From Desulfovibrio piger (GTDB lineage: Bacteria; Desulfobacterota; Desulfovibrionia; Desulfovibrionales; Desulfovibrionaceae): DNA of 64,000 nucleotides. The stretch is taken from assembly GCF_951793255.1 (NCBI RefSeq), contig NZ_OX636706.1, positions 2,040,001 to 2,104,000 of the forward strand, read 5' to 3'. Below, piece after piece: positions 53,495 through 63,310 of the stretch; position 1 is the first letter of the stretch, and each line of letters begins with the position of its first letter. A model generated the notes under the pieces. That model made no database searches and was not told where the DNA came from. It saw only the letters and a program-made list of their open reading frames with translations. The position numbers were made by a program, and so were the translations under genes.

Positions 53495-53638
53495 AATGTC
53501 TCCTCGCCAGCATGGGGCCGTATGACGGCCGGACATGCGGAAGTCTCTGAATTTTGCTCCAAATAGGTAGGCGCTGAAAGGCCGGGTGTCAAGAAAATTT
53601 CTGTTGCCTTGCGTCCTGAAGTGACTAGACTGCTGCGC

Positions 53639-54370
53639 ATGGAACACAGCAAAAAACTCGACCTCAGCATCTCGGCGGCGGACCTGGAACGCATCGAACA
53701 GATCCTGGACTATCATTTTTCACGCCCGGAACGGGTGGCCCTGGCTTTGACCCACAGCTCGTGGGCCAATGAGCACGGGCTGGGGCAGGCGCACAACGAG
53801 CGCCTGGAGTTCCTGGGCGATGCCGTCCTTGAACTGTGCATCTCGTGGGAGCTGTTCACGCGCTTCCCGCAGGCCCGCGAAGGCGACATGACCCGTGTGC
53901 GCTCCCAGCTGGTGGGCACCACCAGTCTGGCCCAGCGGGCCCGGGAAACGGGTATCGACCAGCTGCTGCGCCTGGGGCGCGGCGAGGAGCGGCAGGGCGG
54001 TCGCAGCCGTGACGCCGTGCTCAGCGACGTGTTCGAAGCCGTGCTGGCCTCCGTGTACGAAGACGGCGGCTATGCCGCGGCCCAAAAGGTCGTGGCCCGC
54101 ATCTTCGGCACGCTTCTGGACGAGGTCTGTGTGGGCAAACCCAAGACCAAGGATTTCAAGACCAGTTTGCAGGAACGCTCGGTGGCCCTTTTCCACGATC
54201 GCCCCGTCTATACGACCCTGGCCTGTGAAGGCCCGGAACATGCCCGGCACTTCACCGTGCAGGTCTCCCTGCCCTCGGGGCAGCAGTTCACGGCCACCGG
54301 CACCAGCTGCAAAAAGGCCGAGCAGGAGGCCGCCCGCCTGGCATTGTGCGCGCTGGAGGCACGGGGATAG
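53639..54370 (+). CDS. rnc: Ribonuclease III
   Basis: The 243-residue protein has the RNase III signature N53-ERLEFLGDA with catalytic E57 and D61, and the second pair D130 and E133 in SDVFEAVLASVY. It ends with a C-terminal double-stranded RNA-binding domain (residues about 170-240, KTSLQERSVAL ... CKKAEQEAARLAL). It processes rRNA precursors and double-stranded RNA. ATG 53639 was preferred because it gives the normal N-terminus. Confidence 0.97.
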   Translation: MEHSKKLDLSISAADLERIEQILDYHFSRPERVALALTHSSWANEHGLGQAHNERLEFLGDAVLELCISWELFTRFPQAREGDMTRVRSQLVGTTSLAQRARETGIDQLLRLGRGEERQGGRSRDAVLSDVFEAVLASVYEDGGYAAAQKVVARIFGTLLDEVCVGKPKTKDFKTSLQERSVALFHDRPVYTTLACEGPEHARHFTVQVSLPSGQQFTATGTSCKKAEQEAARLALCALEARG

Positions 54371-54391
54371 GCTGCAGCGCGGATGTTTTTT

Positions 54392-54479
54392 GAGGGGGGA
54401 AGGGAACCTTTTGGCTGGCGCACAAAAGGTTCCCTTCCCCCCTCAAGCTCCCCCCATCCCTCCCAAACGCGCTTTACTA
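54392..54479. repeat. GC-rich intergenic dyad repeat, copy 2
   Basis: The element (GAGGGGGGAAGGGAACCTTTTG ... its complement ... then a CTCCCCCCATCCCTCCCAAA tail) has the same layout as the copy at 2289-2352: purine-rich arm, AACCTTTT centre, then a pyrimidine-rich CCCTCCCAAA tail. It begins 22 nt after the rnc stop and could serve as its terminator. Confidence 0.72.
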
Positions 54480-54545
54480 TGGAGGATGATGGGTAACTGC
54501 CTGTGGCAAGGTTGCCGCTACTGATGGTCCCCCGAAAAAATGCTG

Positions 54546-54580
54546 AGCCTGGCCTGTGCTGGTCAGGCTTTTCGTTTTTT
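54546..54580 (+). terminator. Hairpin terminator on the plus strand
   Basis: AGCCTGGCC pairs with GGTCAGGCT (one G-U) around TGTGCT, followed by TTTCGTTTTTT. Confidence 0.7.
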
Positions 54581-54590
54581 CTCTCTCTTT

Positions 54591-54613
54591 TTTCTTCTTC
54601 TTCTTCTTCTTTC
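54591..54613. repeat. TTC trinucleotide microsatellite
   Basis: Seven consecutive TTC units sit inside a longer pyrimidine run (54581-54619), in intergenic DNA between a terminator hairpin and a palindromic terminator. Confidence 0.9.
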
Positions 54614-54642
54614 TCTTTTGCTGGCAGTATCCGGTGGACGGG

Positions 54643-54688
54643 AGGCCATAAAAAAGGACAGCCGTACGGCTGTCCTTTTTTATGGCCT
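54643..54688. terminator. Perfect 46-nt palindromic bidirectional terminator
   Basis: The two 23-nt arms are exactly complementary with no loop (AGGCCATAAAAAAGGACAGC, then CGT, and its complement). A and T runs lie within the stem. It serves the convergent dtd transcript and anything reading from rnc. Confidence 0.88.
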
Positions 54689-54827
54689 TGGGGAAAGCAT
54701 ATTGGAAAGAGGAGCGACCGGATGCCGGTCGGCCTGTACCCGTTCATCGTGGACGTTACAGCCTGCAAGAACGGTATTAGCCCTGGGAGAGGCCTTTCAC
54801 GCGAGGAAGAGGGATCCCCTTGCCGCC

Positions 54828-55319
54828 TTAAAGGTACAGATGCGGCAGCACCTCGCGGGAATCCAGCCATATGGTCACGGGGCCCCAGTTGATGAGGTGG
54901 ACGCGCATGTCCGCGCCGAACACGCCCGTAGGCACGGGGCGGCCGCTTTCTTCACTGACTTTTCGGGTGAAGCGGTCGAACATCTCGCGGGACCAGGCAG
55001 GATCGCCGGCATGGGAGAAGGAGGGGCGGCGGCCCTTGCGGCAGTCGGCATACAGCGTGAACTGCGGCACCAGCAGGACATCGGCCCCGCAATCCCGGGC
55101 GGAGCGGTCGAACTTGTCGCAGCGGTCTCCTTCGCCGGGGAAGATGCGCAGATCCAGCAGCTTGCGCGCCATGCCTTCAAAAACAGGGCTGTGGTGGAAG
55201 TCCGGGCCGTCTTCGTCACCAAAGCCGGTCATGACCAGCAGGCCCTTGCCGATGGCGCCGGTGGTCTGGCCGTCCACAGTGACGGCCGCTTCGAGGACAC
55301 GTTGAACCAGGAGTCGCAT
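54828..55319 (-). CDS. dtd: D-aminoacyl-tRNA deacylase
   Basis: The 163-residue protein fits Dtd: MRLLVQRVLEAAVTVDG at the start, the PQFTLYAD motif near residue 86 (usually SQFTL) and the NWGPVTIWLDS motif near the end that forms the chiral-proofreading pocket. It removes D-amino acids wrongly attached to tRNA. The start overlaps the fadD stop by 1 nt. Confidence 0.95.
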   Translation of the reverse strand: MRLLVQRVLEAAVTVDGQTTGAIGKGLLVMTGFGDEDGPDFHHSPVFEGMARKLLDLRIFPGEGDRCDKFDRSARDCGADVLLVPQFTLYADCRKGRRPSFSHAGDPAWSREMFDRFTRKVSEESGRPVPTGVFGADMRVHLINWGPVTIWLDSREVLPHLYL

Positions 55320-57058
55320 CAGTCCTCCTTGGCGGTCGCGGCACCGTCCTGCCGGGCGGCGTGACGGGCAGCTTTCTTGGCCTGTTTGGCCATCTCTTCT
55401 TCACGCAGGGCGCGGCGCAGGACCTTGCCCACGATGGTCTTGGGCAGTTCCTCGCGGAATTCCACCAGGCGGGGCACCTTGTAGGAGGCCAGGCGCTGGC
55501 GACACCAGCCCACGATATCGGCCTTGGTCAGTTCCACGCCGGGACGGGGCACGATATAGGCCTTGAGGGCCTCGCCGCGCACGCCGTCGGGGATGCCGAC
55601 GCTCACGCCTTCCAGCACGTCGGGGTGTTCCAGCAGGACTTCGTCCACTTCACGCGGATAGACGTTGTAGCCGCCCACGATGACCATGTCCTTCTTGCGG
55701 TCCATGATGAAGAAATAGCCTTCCTCGTCCATGACGGCCAGGTCGCCGGTATAGAGCCAGCCGTTGCGCAGGGCGCTGGCGGTCTCGTCGGGCAGGTGCC
55801 AGTAGCCCTGCATGACCTGCGGGCCACGGATGACCAGTTCCCCCAGCTTGCCCACAGGCAGGGGGGCGGTGCCGCTTTCGCTGTCCACGATGCGGGCATC
55901 GGTGCCGGGCAGGGGCATGCCGATGGAGCCTTCTTTCTGCTTGCTGTCTTCGCGGGGATTGATATGGGTGATGGGCGAGGCTTCCGTCAGACCGTAGCCT
56001 TCGAGGATGATGGCGCCGGTCAGCTCCTGGAAGCGGCGGAAGGTATCGCGGGGCAGGGGAGCGGAGCCCGAGATGCAGAGCTTGATACAGGTCAGGTCGT
56101 ACTGGCCCAGGGTCTTTTGCTGCAGCAGCGAGCTGTAGACCGCGGGCGCACCGGGGAAGACCGTGGGGCGGTGCTTGCCGATGAGGTGCAGCACGTCCTG
56201 GGGCACATAGCGGGGCAGGGGCAGCACCGTGGCGGCCAGGGCGGCCGGGATGGTCAGGCCCGTGGTCAGACCGTAGACATGGAAAAAGGGCAGCAGGCCC
56301 ACGAAGCGGTGTTCCGTCTCGGCGGTCTCCTGGATGATGCTCAGGATTTGGCGGCAGTTGGTGCCCAGATTGCTGTGGGTCAGGGCCACGCCCTTGGGGA
56401 TGCCGGTGGTGCCGCCGGTATATTGCAGCAGCGCGGGCGTGTTCTGCGGGTCGGCGATGGGTTCGCTCAGGGGCTGGGCGCCCCTGCTGAAGTCCTTCCA
56501 GGCGATGACCTTGTCATCATAGGGGATGGGGACGGCCTTCTGGCGGCCCTTGGTGAAACGGTAGATGAGGTTCAGCGGGAAGGAAAGGGCATCGGCGATG
56601 CCGGTGACCACATAGGTCTTGACGGGCAGACGGTCACGCAACGGAGCCACGCGGGGCCAGAGCATGTCCAGCAGGACAAGGCATTCGGCACCGGCGTCAT
56701 TGAGGTTCTGGAGCAGCTCCCGTTCCATGTAGAGGGGGTTGACCATCACGGCCACGGCCCCGCATTTGACCACGCCCCAGAAGGCGATCATGGTCTGGGG
56801 CAGGTTGGGCAGCATGACGGCCACGCGCTGGCCCGGCCGGATGCCCGCGCGGCGCAGGGCCCCGGCGAAGCGTTCCGCGGCCTCATGCAGGGCCTTGTAG
56901 CTCAGGCGGGTGTTCTGGAAGATCAGGGCCGGGCGCTTGGGATAGCGTGCGGCGGCCTCATCCAGCAGGCTGTACAGGGGCTGGTCGAAAACAGTGACGG
57001 TACGGGGAACGGACGGTTCGTAATGGGAGAACCAGGGACGGTGCAGCTCGGGGGTCAT
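55319..57058 (-). CDS. Long-chain fatty-acid-CoA ligase (AMP-dependent)
   Basis: The 579-residue adenylate-forming enzyme has the AMP-binding loop Y213-TGGTTGIPKG, the ACS motif ILEGYGLTEASP, the hinge region YTGDLAVMDEEGYFFIMDRKKDMVIVGGYNVYPREVDE, and a catalytic Lys near PKTIVGKVLRRAL. This pattern is that of FadD-type acyl-CoA synthetases, with a Lys/Ala-rich tail. It overlaps ispDF by 4 nt. Fatty acid degradation is not certain in this lineage; lipid recycling is also possible. Confidence 0.92.
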   Translation of the reverse strand: MTPELHRPWFSHYEPSVPRTVTVFDQPLYSLLDEAAARYPKRPALIFQNTRLSYKALHEAAERFAGALRRAGIRPGQRVAVMLPNLPQTMIAFWGVVKCGAVAVMVNPLYMERELLQNLNDAGAECLVLLDMLWPRVAPLRDRLPVKTYVVTGIADALSFPLNLIYRFTKGRQKAVPIPYDDKVIAWKDFSRGAQPLSEPIADPQNTPALLQYTGGTTGIPKGVALTHSNLGTNCRQILSIIQETAETEHRFVGLLPFFHVYGLTTGLTIPAALAATVLPLPRYVPQDVLHLIGKHRPTVFPGAPAVYSSLLQQKTLGQYDLTCIKLCISGSAPLPRDTFRRFQELTGAIILEGYGLTEASPITHINPREDSKQKEGSIGMPLPGTDARIVDSESGTAPLPVGKLGELVIRGPQVMQGYWHLPDETASALRNGWLYTGDLAVMDEEGYFFIMDRKKDMVIVGGYNVYPREVDEVLLEHPDVLEGVSVGIPDGVRGEALKAYIVPRPGVELTKADIVGWCRQRLASYKVPRLVEFREELPKTIVGKVLRRALREEEMAKQAKKAARHAARQDGAATAKED

Positions 57059-58293
57059 GCCATTTCCTTGGTGTTGCGCGGGTGAGGGGGAAGCTGGAAC
57101 GCCGTGGCCACGGCATAGGCCTTGATGCCTTCACAGGCACCGGTAAAGCCCAGCTTTTCTTCCGTGGTGGCCTTGATGTTGACCGAGTCCGTACCCAGGC
57201 CCAGCAGGCGGGCCACGTTCTTGCGGATCTCTTCACGATGGGGAGCCAGTTTGGGGGTCTGGGCCACGACGGTCAGATCCACGTGGCAGAGGGTCAGACC
57301 GGCATCCCGGAAGCGTTCCAGCACGTCGTCCAGAAGGACAGCAGAGGAAATATTGTCGAAACGGGCGTCGGCATCAGGGAAAAGACGGCCGATGTCGCCC
57401 AGGGCCGCGCAGCCCAGCAGGGCATCCATCAGGGCATGGAGCAGGACGTCGCCGTCGGAATGGGCGATGACCTCGGGAGCATTGGGGATGATGATGCCGC
57501 CCAGCTTCATGGGGCGGCCGCTGCCGTAGCGGTGGACGTCATAGCCCATGCCCACGCGCGGCACCGGCATGACGGGGGAGCGTTCTTCCAGCAAGGCAAG
57601 ATCCTCGGGATGGGTGATCTTGATATTGGCGGCTTCGCCCGGCACCACCAGTACGGGGTGCCCGTGGGCTTCCATCAGGGCTGCATCGTCCGTGGCCGCG
57701 CGTCCGGCGGCGCTTTCCTGCCGGGCGGCATCGTGGGCGGCCAGGAGGGGAGGCAGGGCAAAGCCCTGGGGGGTCTGCACGGCACGCAGCCGGGCACGGG
57801 GCGGCGTGTCCGTCACAAGATCGTCGCAGACGGCCTTTATGGTATCCGTGACGGCAAGGCCCGGGATGACGGCCACGGCACCTGCGGCGAGCGCATCGCA
57901 CATACGGTGGACGAGGGCCGCGCTCATGAAGGGGCGCGCACTGTCGTGCACCAGCACATGCGTGGCTTCCTTGGGCAGGGCGGCCAGCCCGTGGCGCACG
58001 GAGTCCTGCCGTTCCGCCCCGCCGGCCACGGCCAGCCAGGGGATGCCGGGATCCTCGTCGCGGACCAGCTGGGCCAGGCGCTGTTTTTCTTCTTCCAGGC
58101 AATCCTGGGGGAAGACAAAAACAAGGCCCGCCACGGCCCCGGAACGGGCCAGAGTGCGGGCTGAATGCCAGTAAAGGGGAACCCCTTTCCAGAGCAGGAA
58201 CTGTTTGGAGTGGCCGCCTGTAGCGGCGGACAGGCGCTTGCCCTGTCCTGCGGCCAGAACGAGGGCCCAGGGACGGACGGGAATTCGTGTCAT
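57055..58293 (-). CDS. ispDF: Bifunctional IspD/IspF isoprenoid enzyme
   Basis: The 412-residue fusion carries two steps of the MEP pathway. Residues 1-240 are IspD, the cytidylyltransferase (LVLAAGQGKRLSAATGGHSKQF, VLVHDSARPF, VQTPQGF). Residues 245-412 are IspF, the MECDP synthase, with metal ligands D252 and H254 (GMGYDVH), HSDGDVLLHALMDALLG and KATTEEKLGFTG. IspDF fusions are widespread in Alpha-, Delta- and Epsilonproteobacteria. The gene starts 19 nt after rnpB. Confidence 0.97.
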   Translation of the reverse strand: MTRIPVRPWALVLAAGQGKRLSAATGGHSKQFLLWKGVPLYWHSARTLARSGAVAGLVFVFPQDCLEEEKQRLAQLVRDEDPGIPWLAVAGGAERQDSVRHGLAALPKEATHVLVHDSARPFMSAALVHRMCDALAAGAVAVIPGLAVTDTIKAVCDDLVTDTPPRARLRAVQTPQGFALPPLLAAHDAARQESAAGRAATDDAALMEAHGHPVLVVPGEAANIKITHPEDLALLEERSPVMPVPRVGMGYDVHRYGSGRPMKLGGIIIPNAPEVIAHSDGDVLLHALMDALLGCAALGDIGRLFPDADARFDNISSAVLLDDVLERFRDAGLTLCHVDLTVVAQTPKLAPHREEIRKNVARLLGLGTDSVNIKATTEEKLGFTGACEGIKAYAVATAFQLPPHPRNTKEMA

Positions 58294-58312
58294 GCTGTAC
58301 TCGCAAAAAAAA

Positions 58313-58684
58313 CAGGCAGGAGTCGAACGATAAGCCGGGTTCTGTTCGCGCCGGGGCGCGCGATCGCCATTCCTCTAGAAGAGCAGTTGCCTGCCCTCTC
58401 AAGCAGCCTACCCGGAAGGTATGGCCGGGCCAGCCTCCTTCCCTATTTGGCCTTGCTCCAGACGGGGTATGCCGAGCATGCCGTGTCACCACGGCATCTG
58501 GTGGTCTCTTACTCCACCGTTTCACCCTTACCCGGCCGGTACGGGACCGGCCGGGCGGTTTGCTTTCTGTGGCGCTGTCCGAAGGTCGCCCTTCCTGGAC
58601 GTTATCCAGCGTCCTGCCCTGTGGAGCCCGGACTTTCCTCTCCGGGCCAATGCCCGCAGCGGCGATCTGTCCGGCTCCTGCCTG
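58313..58684 (-). ncRNA. rnpB: RNase P RNA
   Basis: The minus strand shows the universal type A landmarks: GAGGAAAGTCCGGGCTCCAC near the 5' end, a middle with GGTGGAGTAAGAGACCACC, and AAGCCGGGTTCTGT near the 3' end. The termini pair (CAGGCAGGAG with CTCCTGCCTG). It is the catalytic RNA that trims tRNA 5' ends. It sits 7 nt after the zinc-ribbon gene and 19 nt before ispDF on the same strand. Confidence 0.95.
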
Positions 58685-58691
58685 TTGATTT

Positions 58692-59468
58692 TTAGTCCAC
58701 CAGAGTCTTGGGTTTGGCCGGAGCGGCCTGCAGTTCCATATCCGGGAAGTGCTCGTTCCAGAAGATCAGGCGCTGGCAGTTGGGGCAGCTCAGGATCTGC
58801 TGGCCGCGCTGCAGTTCGATGAAGGACTGCGGCGGGATGGCGATGTGGCAGCCGGAGCAGATGCCTTCGCGCACACCGACGATGACGGGATGCTCAAGAC
58901 GCTTGCGGATGAATTCGTACCGCACGAAGACGGGCTGGGGGATGACGCCGGCGGCATGCTGGCGCTTTTCTTCCAGTTCGGCCAGCTTGGCCTGGGCCAG
59001 CTGGATCTTTTCTTCCAGGCCGTCGCGGCGCACTTCCAGTTCGGCCTGGAGGGCGCCATGGGTCAGGTCCAGCTCGGCCAGGGCTTCGTTCTGGCGCTGC
59101 ACCTCTTCCATGAGGGTCATCTTTTCTTCCTCACGGGAGCGGTTGATCTTTTCCATGCTGTCCATTTCGCGCATCATGGCATGGTATTCGCGCGTGTTTT
59201 CCACCTGCATGAGCTTGTTCTTGCTCTTCTTGATGCGGGCGGAGTCGTCGTCGATCTCCATGGCGAGGCGCTTCTGCTGTTCCTGCAGGTGGGTCAGCTT
59301 TTCCACGATGCGTTCGCGCTGGGCGTTGCTGGCATCGAATTTGGCCTGCAGCTCGTCCAGCTGGCGGGGAGCGGATTCCAGTTCCTGACGCACGGCAAAG
59401 ATGGCGTCGTCCACTTTCTGCAGCTCGACAAGCTGGCGGATCTGGTCAAGGTAGACAGCGGTGCTCAT
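58692..59468 (-). CDS. Coiled-coil zinc-ribbon protein (DUF164/CT398 type)
   Basis: The 258-residue protein has a long antiparallel coiled coil (about residues 8-180, rich in Gln, Glu and Arg) and a C4 zinc ribbon (CSGCHIAIP ... LSCPNCQRLIF). This is the arrangement of the CT398/HP0958 family, which binds flagellar or sigma-54-related partners in other bacteria; the role here is not fixed. ATG 59468 begins the coiled coil (MSTAVYLDQIRQLVELQ). It follows the NIF3 gene by 10 nt. Confidence 0.92.
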   Translation of the reverse strand: MSTAVYLDQIRQLVELQKVDDAIFAVRQELESAPRQLDELQAKFDASNAQRERIVEKLTHLQEQQKRLAMEIDDDSARIKKSKNKLMQVENTREYHAMMREMDSMEKINRSREEEKMTLMEEVQRQNEALAELDLTHGALQAELEVRRDGLEEKIQLAQAKLAELEEKRQHAAGVIPQPVFVRYEFIRKRLEHPVIVGVREGICSGCHIAIPPQSFIELQRGQQILSCPNCQRLIFWNEHFPDMELQAAPAKPKTLVD

Positions 59469-59478
59469 GAGGTTCCTC

Positions 59479-60273
59479 CTAAAGAACGCGGGGATGGACA
59501 GGCTGGAAAGGGGAGGCCGAAGGCACGAAGATGACTTCGAGCATCGGGCAGGCGTGCTGCAGGTGGATGGCGGCACGCCGCATCATTTCTTCTTCCAGGC
59601 TGTGATGGCCCACGTCGAAAAGACAAAGTTGCGTATCCAGCGCCGTATGGTATTTGACGTCGCCGGTGATGAAAATGTCGGCACCCGCGGCGCGGGCCTC
59701 CTCCAGCAGGGAGGATCCCGAACCGGTGCAGTAGGCCACCCGCCGGATGCTTTCCGGGCAGGGGCCGCTGACGGTGGCGGTGCTCAGGTCGATGTGCGCG
59801 GCCAGCATGCCGGCCAGCTGCTGCAGGTCCACGGGCTCGGCCAGATCGCCGGCCAGGCCGAAGCCGTGCGGCAGATCCCCCGTGCCGGGGCCGGTGGGTT
59901 CCAGCACGGCCAGATTGTCCAGATGCAGCTCGCGGGCCAGCCAGGACACCGGGCCGTCGCTGTTGACGTCCAGCGAGGTATGCGCGGCGTAAAGCGGCAC
60001 ATCGTTGGTCAGCAGCAGGCGCAGGACTTCGTGGTAATGGTCGATGCGGTTGGGCAGCGAAGGCTTGAGCGCCAGCGGATGATGGCTGAGGATGCACTGC
60101 GCACCGAGCTCGAGCGCGGCCGAGACGGAAGCCGGGCTCGGATCGAGGCAGACAGCCAGACGCGTGGCGTCGGTCCTGTGCGCGGCCACCTGCAGGCCCG
60201 AAGCGTCCCAGGACGCGGCACCCTGCAGGGGGGCCATCTGTTCTATGATGCTAATGATCTCTGCTATATGCAT
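59479..60273 (-). CDS. NIF3-family (DUF34) metal-binding protein
   Basis: The 264-residue protein has the N-terminal NIF3 motif ASWDASGLQV, His residues in LSHHPLALK that bind a dinuclear metal centre, AAHTSLDVN, and the C-terminal GDVKYHTALDTQLCLFDVGHHSLE block. These are the GTP cyclohydrolase-like NIF3 signatures. Members may act as metal chaperones or amidohydrolases; function is not established. It is the first gene of the block with zinc ribbon, rnpB and ispDF. Confidence 0.94.
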   Translation of the reverse strand: MHIAEIISIIEQMAPLQGAASWDASGLQVAAHRTDATRLAVCLDPSPASVSAALELGAQCILSHHPLALKPSLPNRIDHYHEVLRLLLTNDVPLYAAHTSLDVNSDGPVSWLARELHLDNLAVLEPTGPGTGDLPHGFGLAGDLAEPVDLQQLAGMLAAHIDLSTATVSGPCPESIRRVAYCTGSGSSLLEEARAAGADIFITGDVKYHTALDTQLCLFDVGHHSLEEEMMRRAAIHLQHACPMLEVIFVPSASPFQPVHPRVL

Positions 60274-60287
60274 ATCGATCCCTTACA

Positions 60288-60324
60288 GTAAAAAAGCACT
60301 TCCCTGAAACCAGAAAAGTGCTTT
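60288..60324 (-). terminator. Terminator downstream of the purQ-type gene
   Basis: On the minus strand AAAGCACTT and AAGTGCTTT pair around a 14-nt loop and are followed by TTTACTG. It lies about 140 nt beyond the stop at 60467. Confidence 0.7.
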
Positions 60325-60466
60325 CAAAAGCAAAGGGCGGCAGGCTCGCTGCAAATGATCGACACCTGTGTCTGCGACCACTGGGGCCGTAACCAGCAAA
60401 ATGGTTCAAAGAATTTAGCTGGCCCTGAGCCCGCTGTCAAGCGGGAAGTCCCCTCCCTTCCTTATA

Positions 60467-61279
60467 TTAAAGGGCGCGCAGGTAGCGCACGGCGTTGGAG
60501 AACAGCTGGGTGGCCGGGGGCACGTCGATGGAGCCGCGGGTCCAGGTGGGATAGTTGGTCACATGGTGGAACGCTTCGGGGTGGGGCATGAGGCCCAGCA
60601 CGCGCCCGCTGGGATCCGTCAGGCCGGCGATGGCCAGGCTGGAACCGTTGGGGTTGAGCGGATATTCCATGGTCGCCTTGCCGGTCTCGGGATCGGCATA
60701 CTGCAGGGCGATGAGGTTTTCATCGGCCAGGCGCTGCAGAGTGGCGTCGTCACGGGCGATGAGCTTGCCCTCGCCGTGGCGCACGGGCATGGCCATCATG
60801 GGCAGATCCTTGGTGAAGACGCAGGGGCTCTTGGGGTTGGGCAGCAGGTGCACCCAGCGGTCTTCGTAACGGGCGGAGTCGTTGTGGCTCAGAGAGACCT
60901 GGCGCTCGAAACGGTTGTTGTCCAGGGCGGGCAGCACGCCCAGCTTGACCAGAAGCTGGAAGCCGTTACAGATGCCCAGGATCAGTTTGCCGTCGTTGAT
61001 GAATTCGGTCAGGGACTGGAGCAGGGGAGTGCCCGTGCTGTCCTTCAGATAGCGCCAGCGCATGCTAGCAGCCTGGGCGGCACCCAGGTCGTCACCATCC
61101 AGGAACCCGCCGGGGAACACGAGAAAATGGTAATCGCTCAGGCGGACTTTGGCGGCCACGATGTCGGAAAAGTGCACGACGTCAGCGCGGTCGGCACCCG
61201 CGAGACGGGCGGCGTGGGCGGTTTCGAGATGGGAATTGGTGCCATAGCCGGTGATGACGAGAGTATTGACTGTGCCCAT
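60467..61279 (-). CDS. purQ: Phosphoribosylformylglycinamidine synthase, glutaminase-type subunit
   Basis: The 270-residue class I glutamine amidotransferase has nucleophile C104 in LGICNGFQLL, catalytic His233 and Glu235 in MPHPEAFHH, and the PGGF loop (VFPGGFLDGDDLG). It resembles the PurQ domain that supplies ammonia for FGAM synthesis in purine biosynthesis. No purL or purS lies next to it. ATG 61279 was chosen because it starts the Rossmann-like strand TLVITGYGTNS. It diverges from pyrG. Confidence 0.88.
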   Translation of the reverse strand: MGTVNTLVITGYGTNSHLETAHAARLAGADRADVVHFSDIVAAKVRLSDYHFLVFPGGFLDGDDLGAAQAASMRWRYLKDSTGTPLLQSLTEFINDGKLILGICNGFQLLVKLGVLPALDNNRFERQVSLSHNDSARYEDRWVHLLPNPKSPCVFTKDLPMMAMPVRHGEGKLIARDDATLQRLADENLIALQYADPETGKATMEYPLNPNGSSLAIAGLTDPSGRVLGLMPHPEAFHHVTNYPTWTRGSIDVPPATQLFSNAVRYLRAL

Positions 61280-61481
61280 GCGGCAGAAGCCTCCTTGCAA
61301 GCGGTAGCCACAAAGGGCCACTATAGAAATGGAAAAAGAGACTACCTGCAAAGTTTATAATAGTCAATGCTGGTAAAATGATTCGGATTGGTGTAAAACC
61401 TCCCGATTGCGCGAGGGCGGTTCGCCCGGGCGCAGCACATGCGGTCCGGACCACGGTCCGCTGTATGTCATCAAAAGGTAG

Positions 61482-63131
<1,650 letters not shown>

Positions 63132-63157
63132 GGCTTTTGTGCAAGAAAAGCCGTTCA

Positions 63158-63191
63158 GGACGCTCCGCTGGCGCGGGGCGTCCTTTTTTTA
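63158..63191 (+). terminator. Terminator after pyrG
   Basis: AGGACGCTCCGC pairs with GCGGGGCGTCCT (one G-U) around a 3- to 4-nt loop, followed by seven further T residues. Confidence 0.9.
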
Positions 63192-63310
63192 TGCAATGAC
63201 TTGAAATATTCCCTTTTTTGTGCTCCCGGGCCAGCCTCCCTTGCCTATTGGTGCAGCATGTGGCATGGTATTTGAAACGTAGAAAATTTTTACTGACAGG
63301 ATAGCACCCC

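Noticed and set aside
54540..55364. Plus-strand frame of 274 codons opposite dtd
   Set aside because: It starts in a terminator hairpin and microsatellite and then runs antisense to dtd.
61351..61365. TATAAT near 61356 as a pyrG promoter
   Set aside because: No acceptable -35 lies 16 to 18 nt upstream on the plus strand, so the match is not enough to call.
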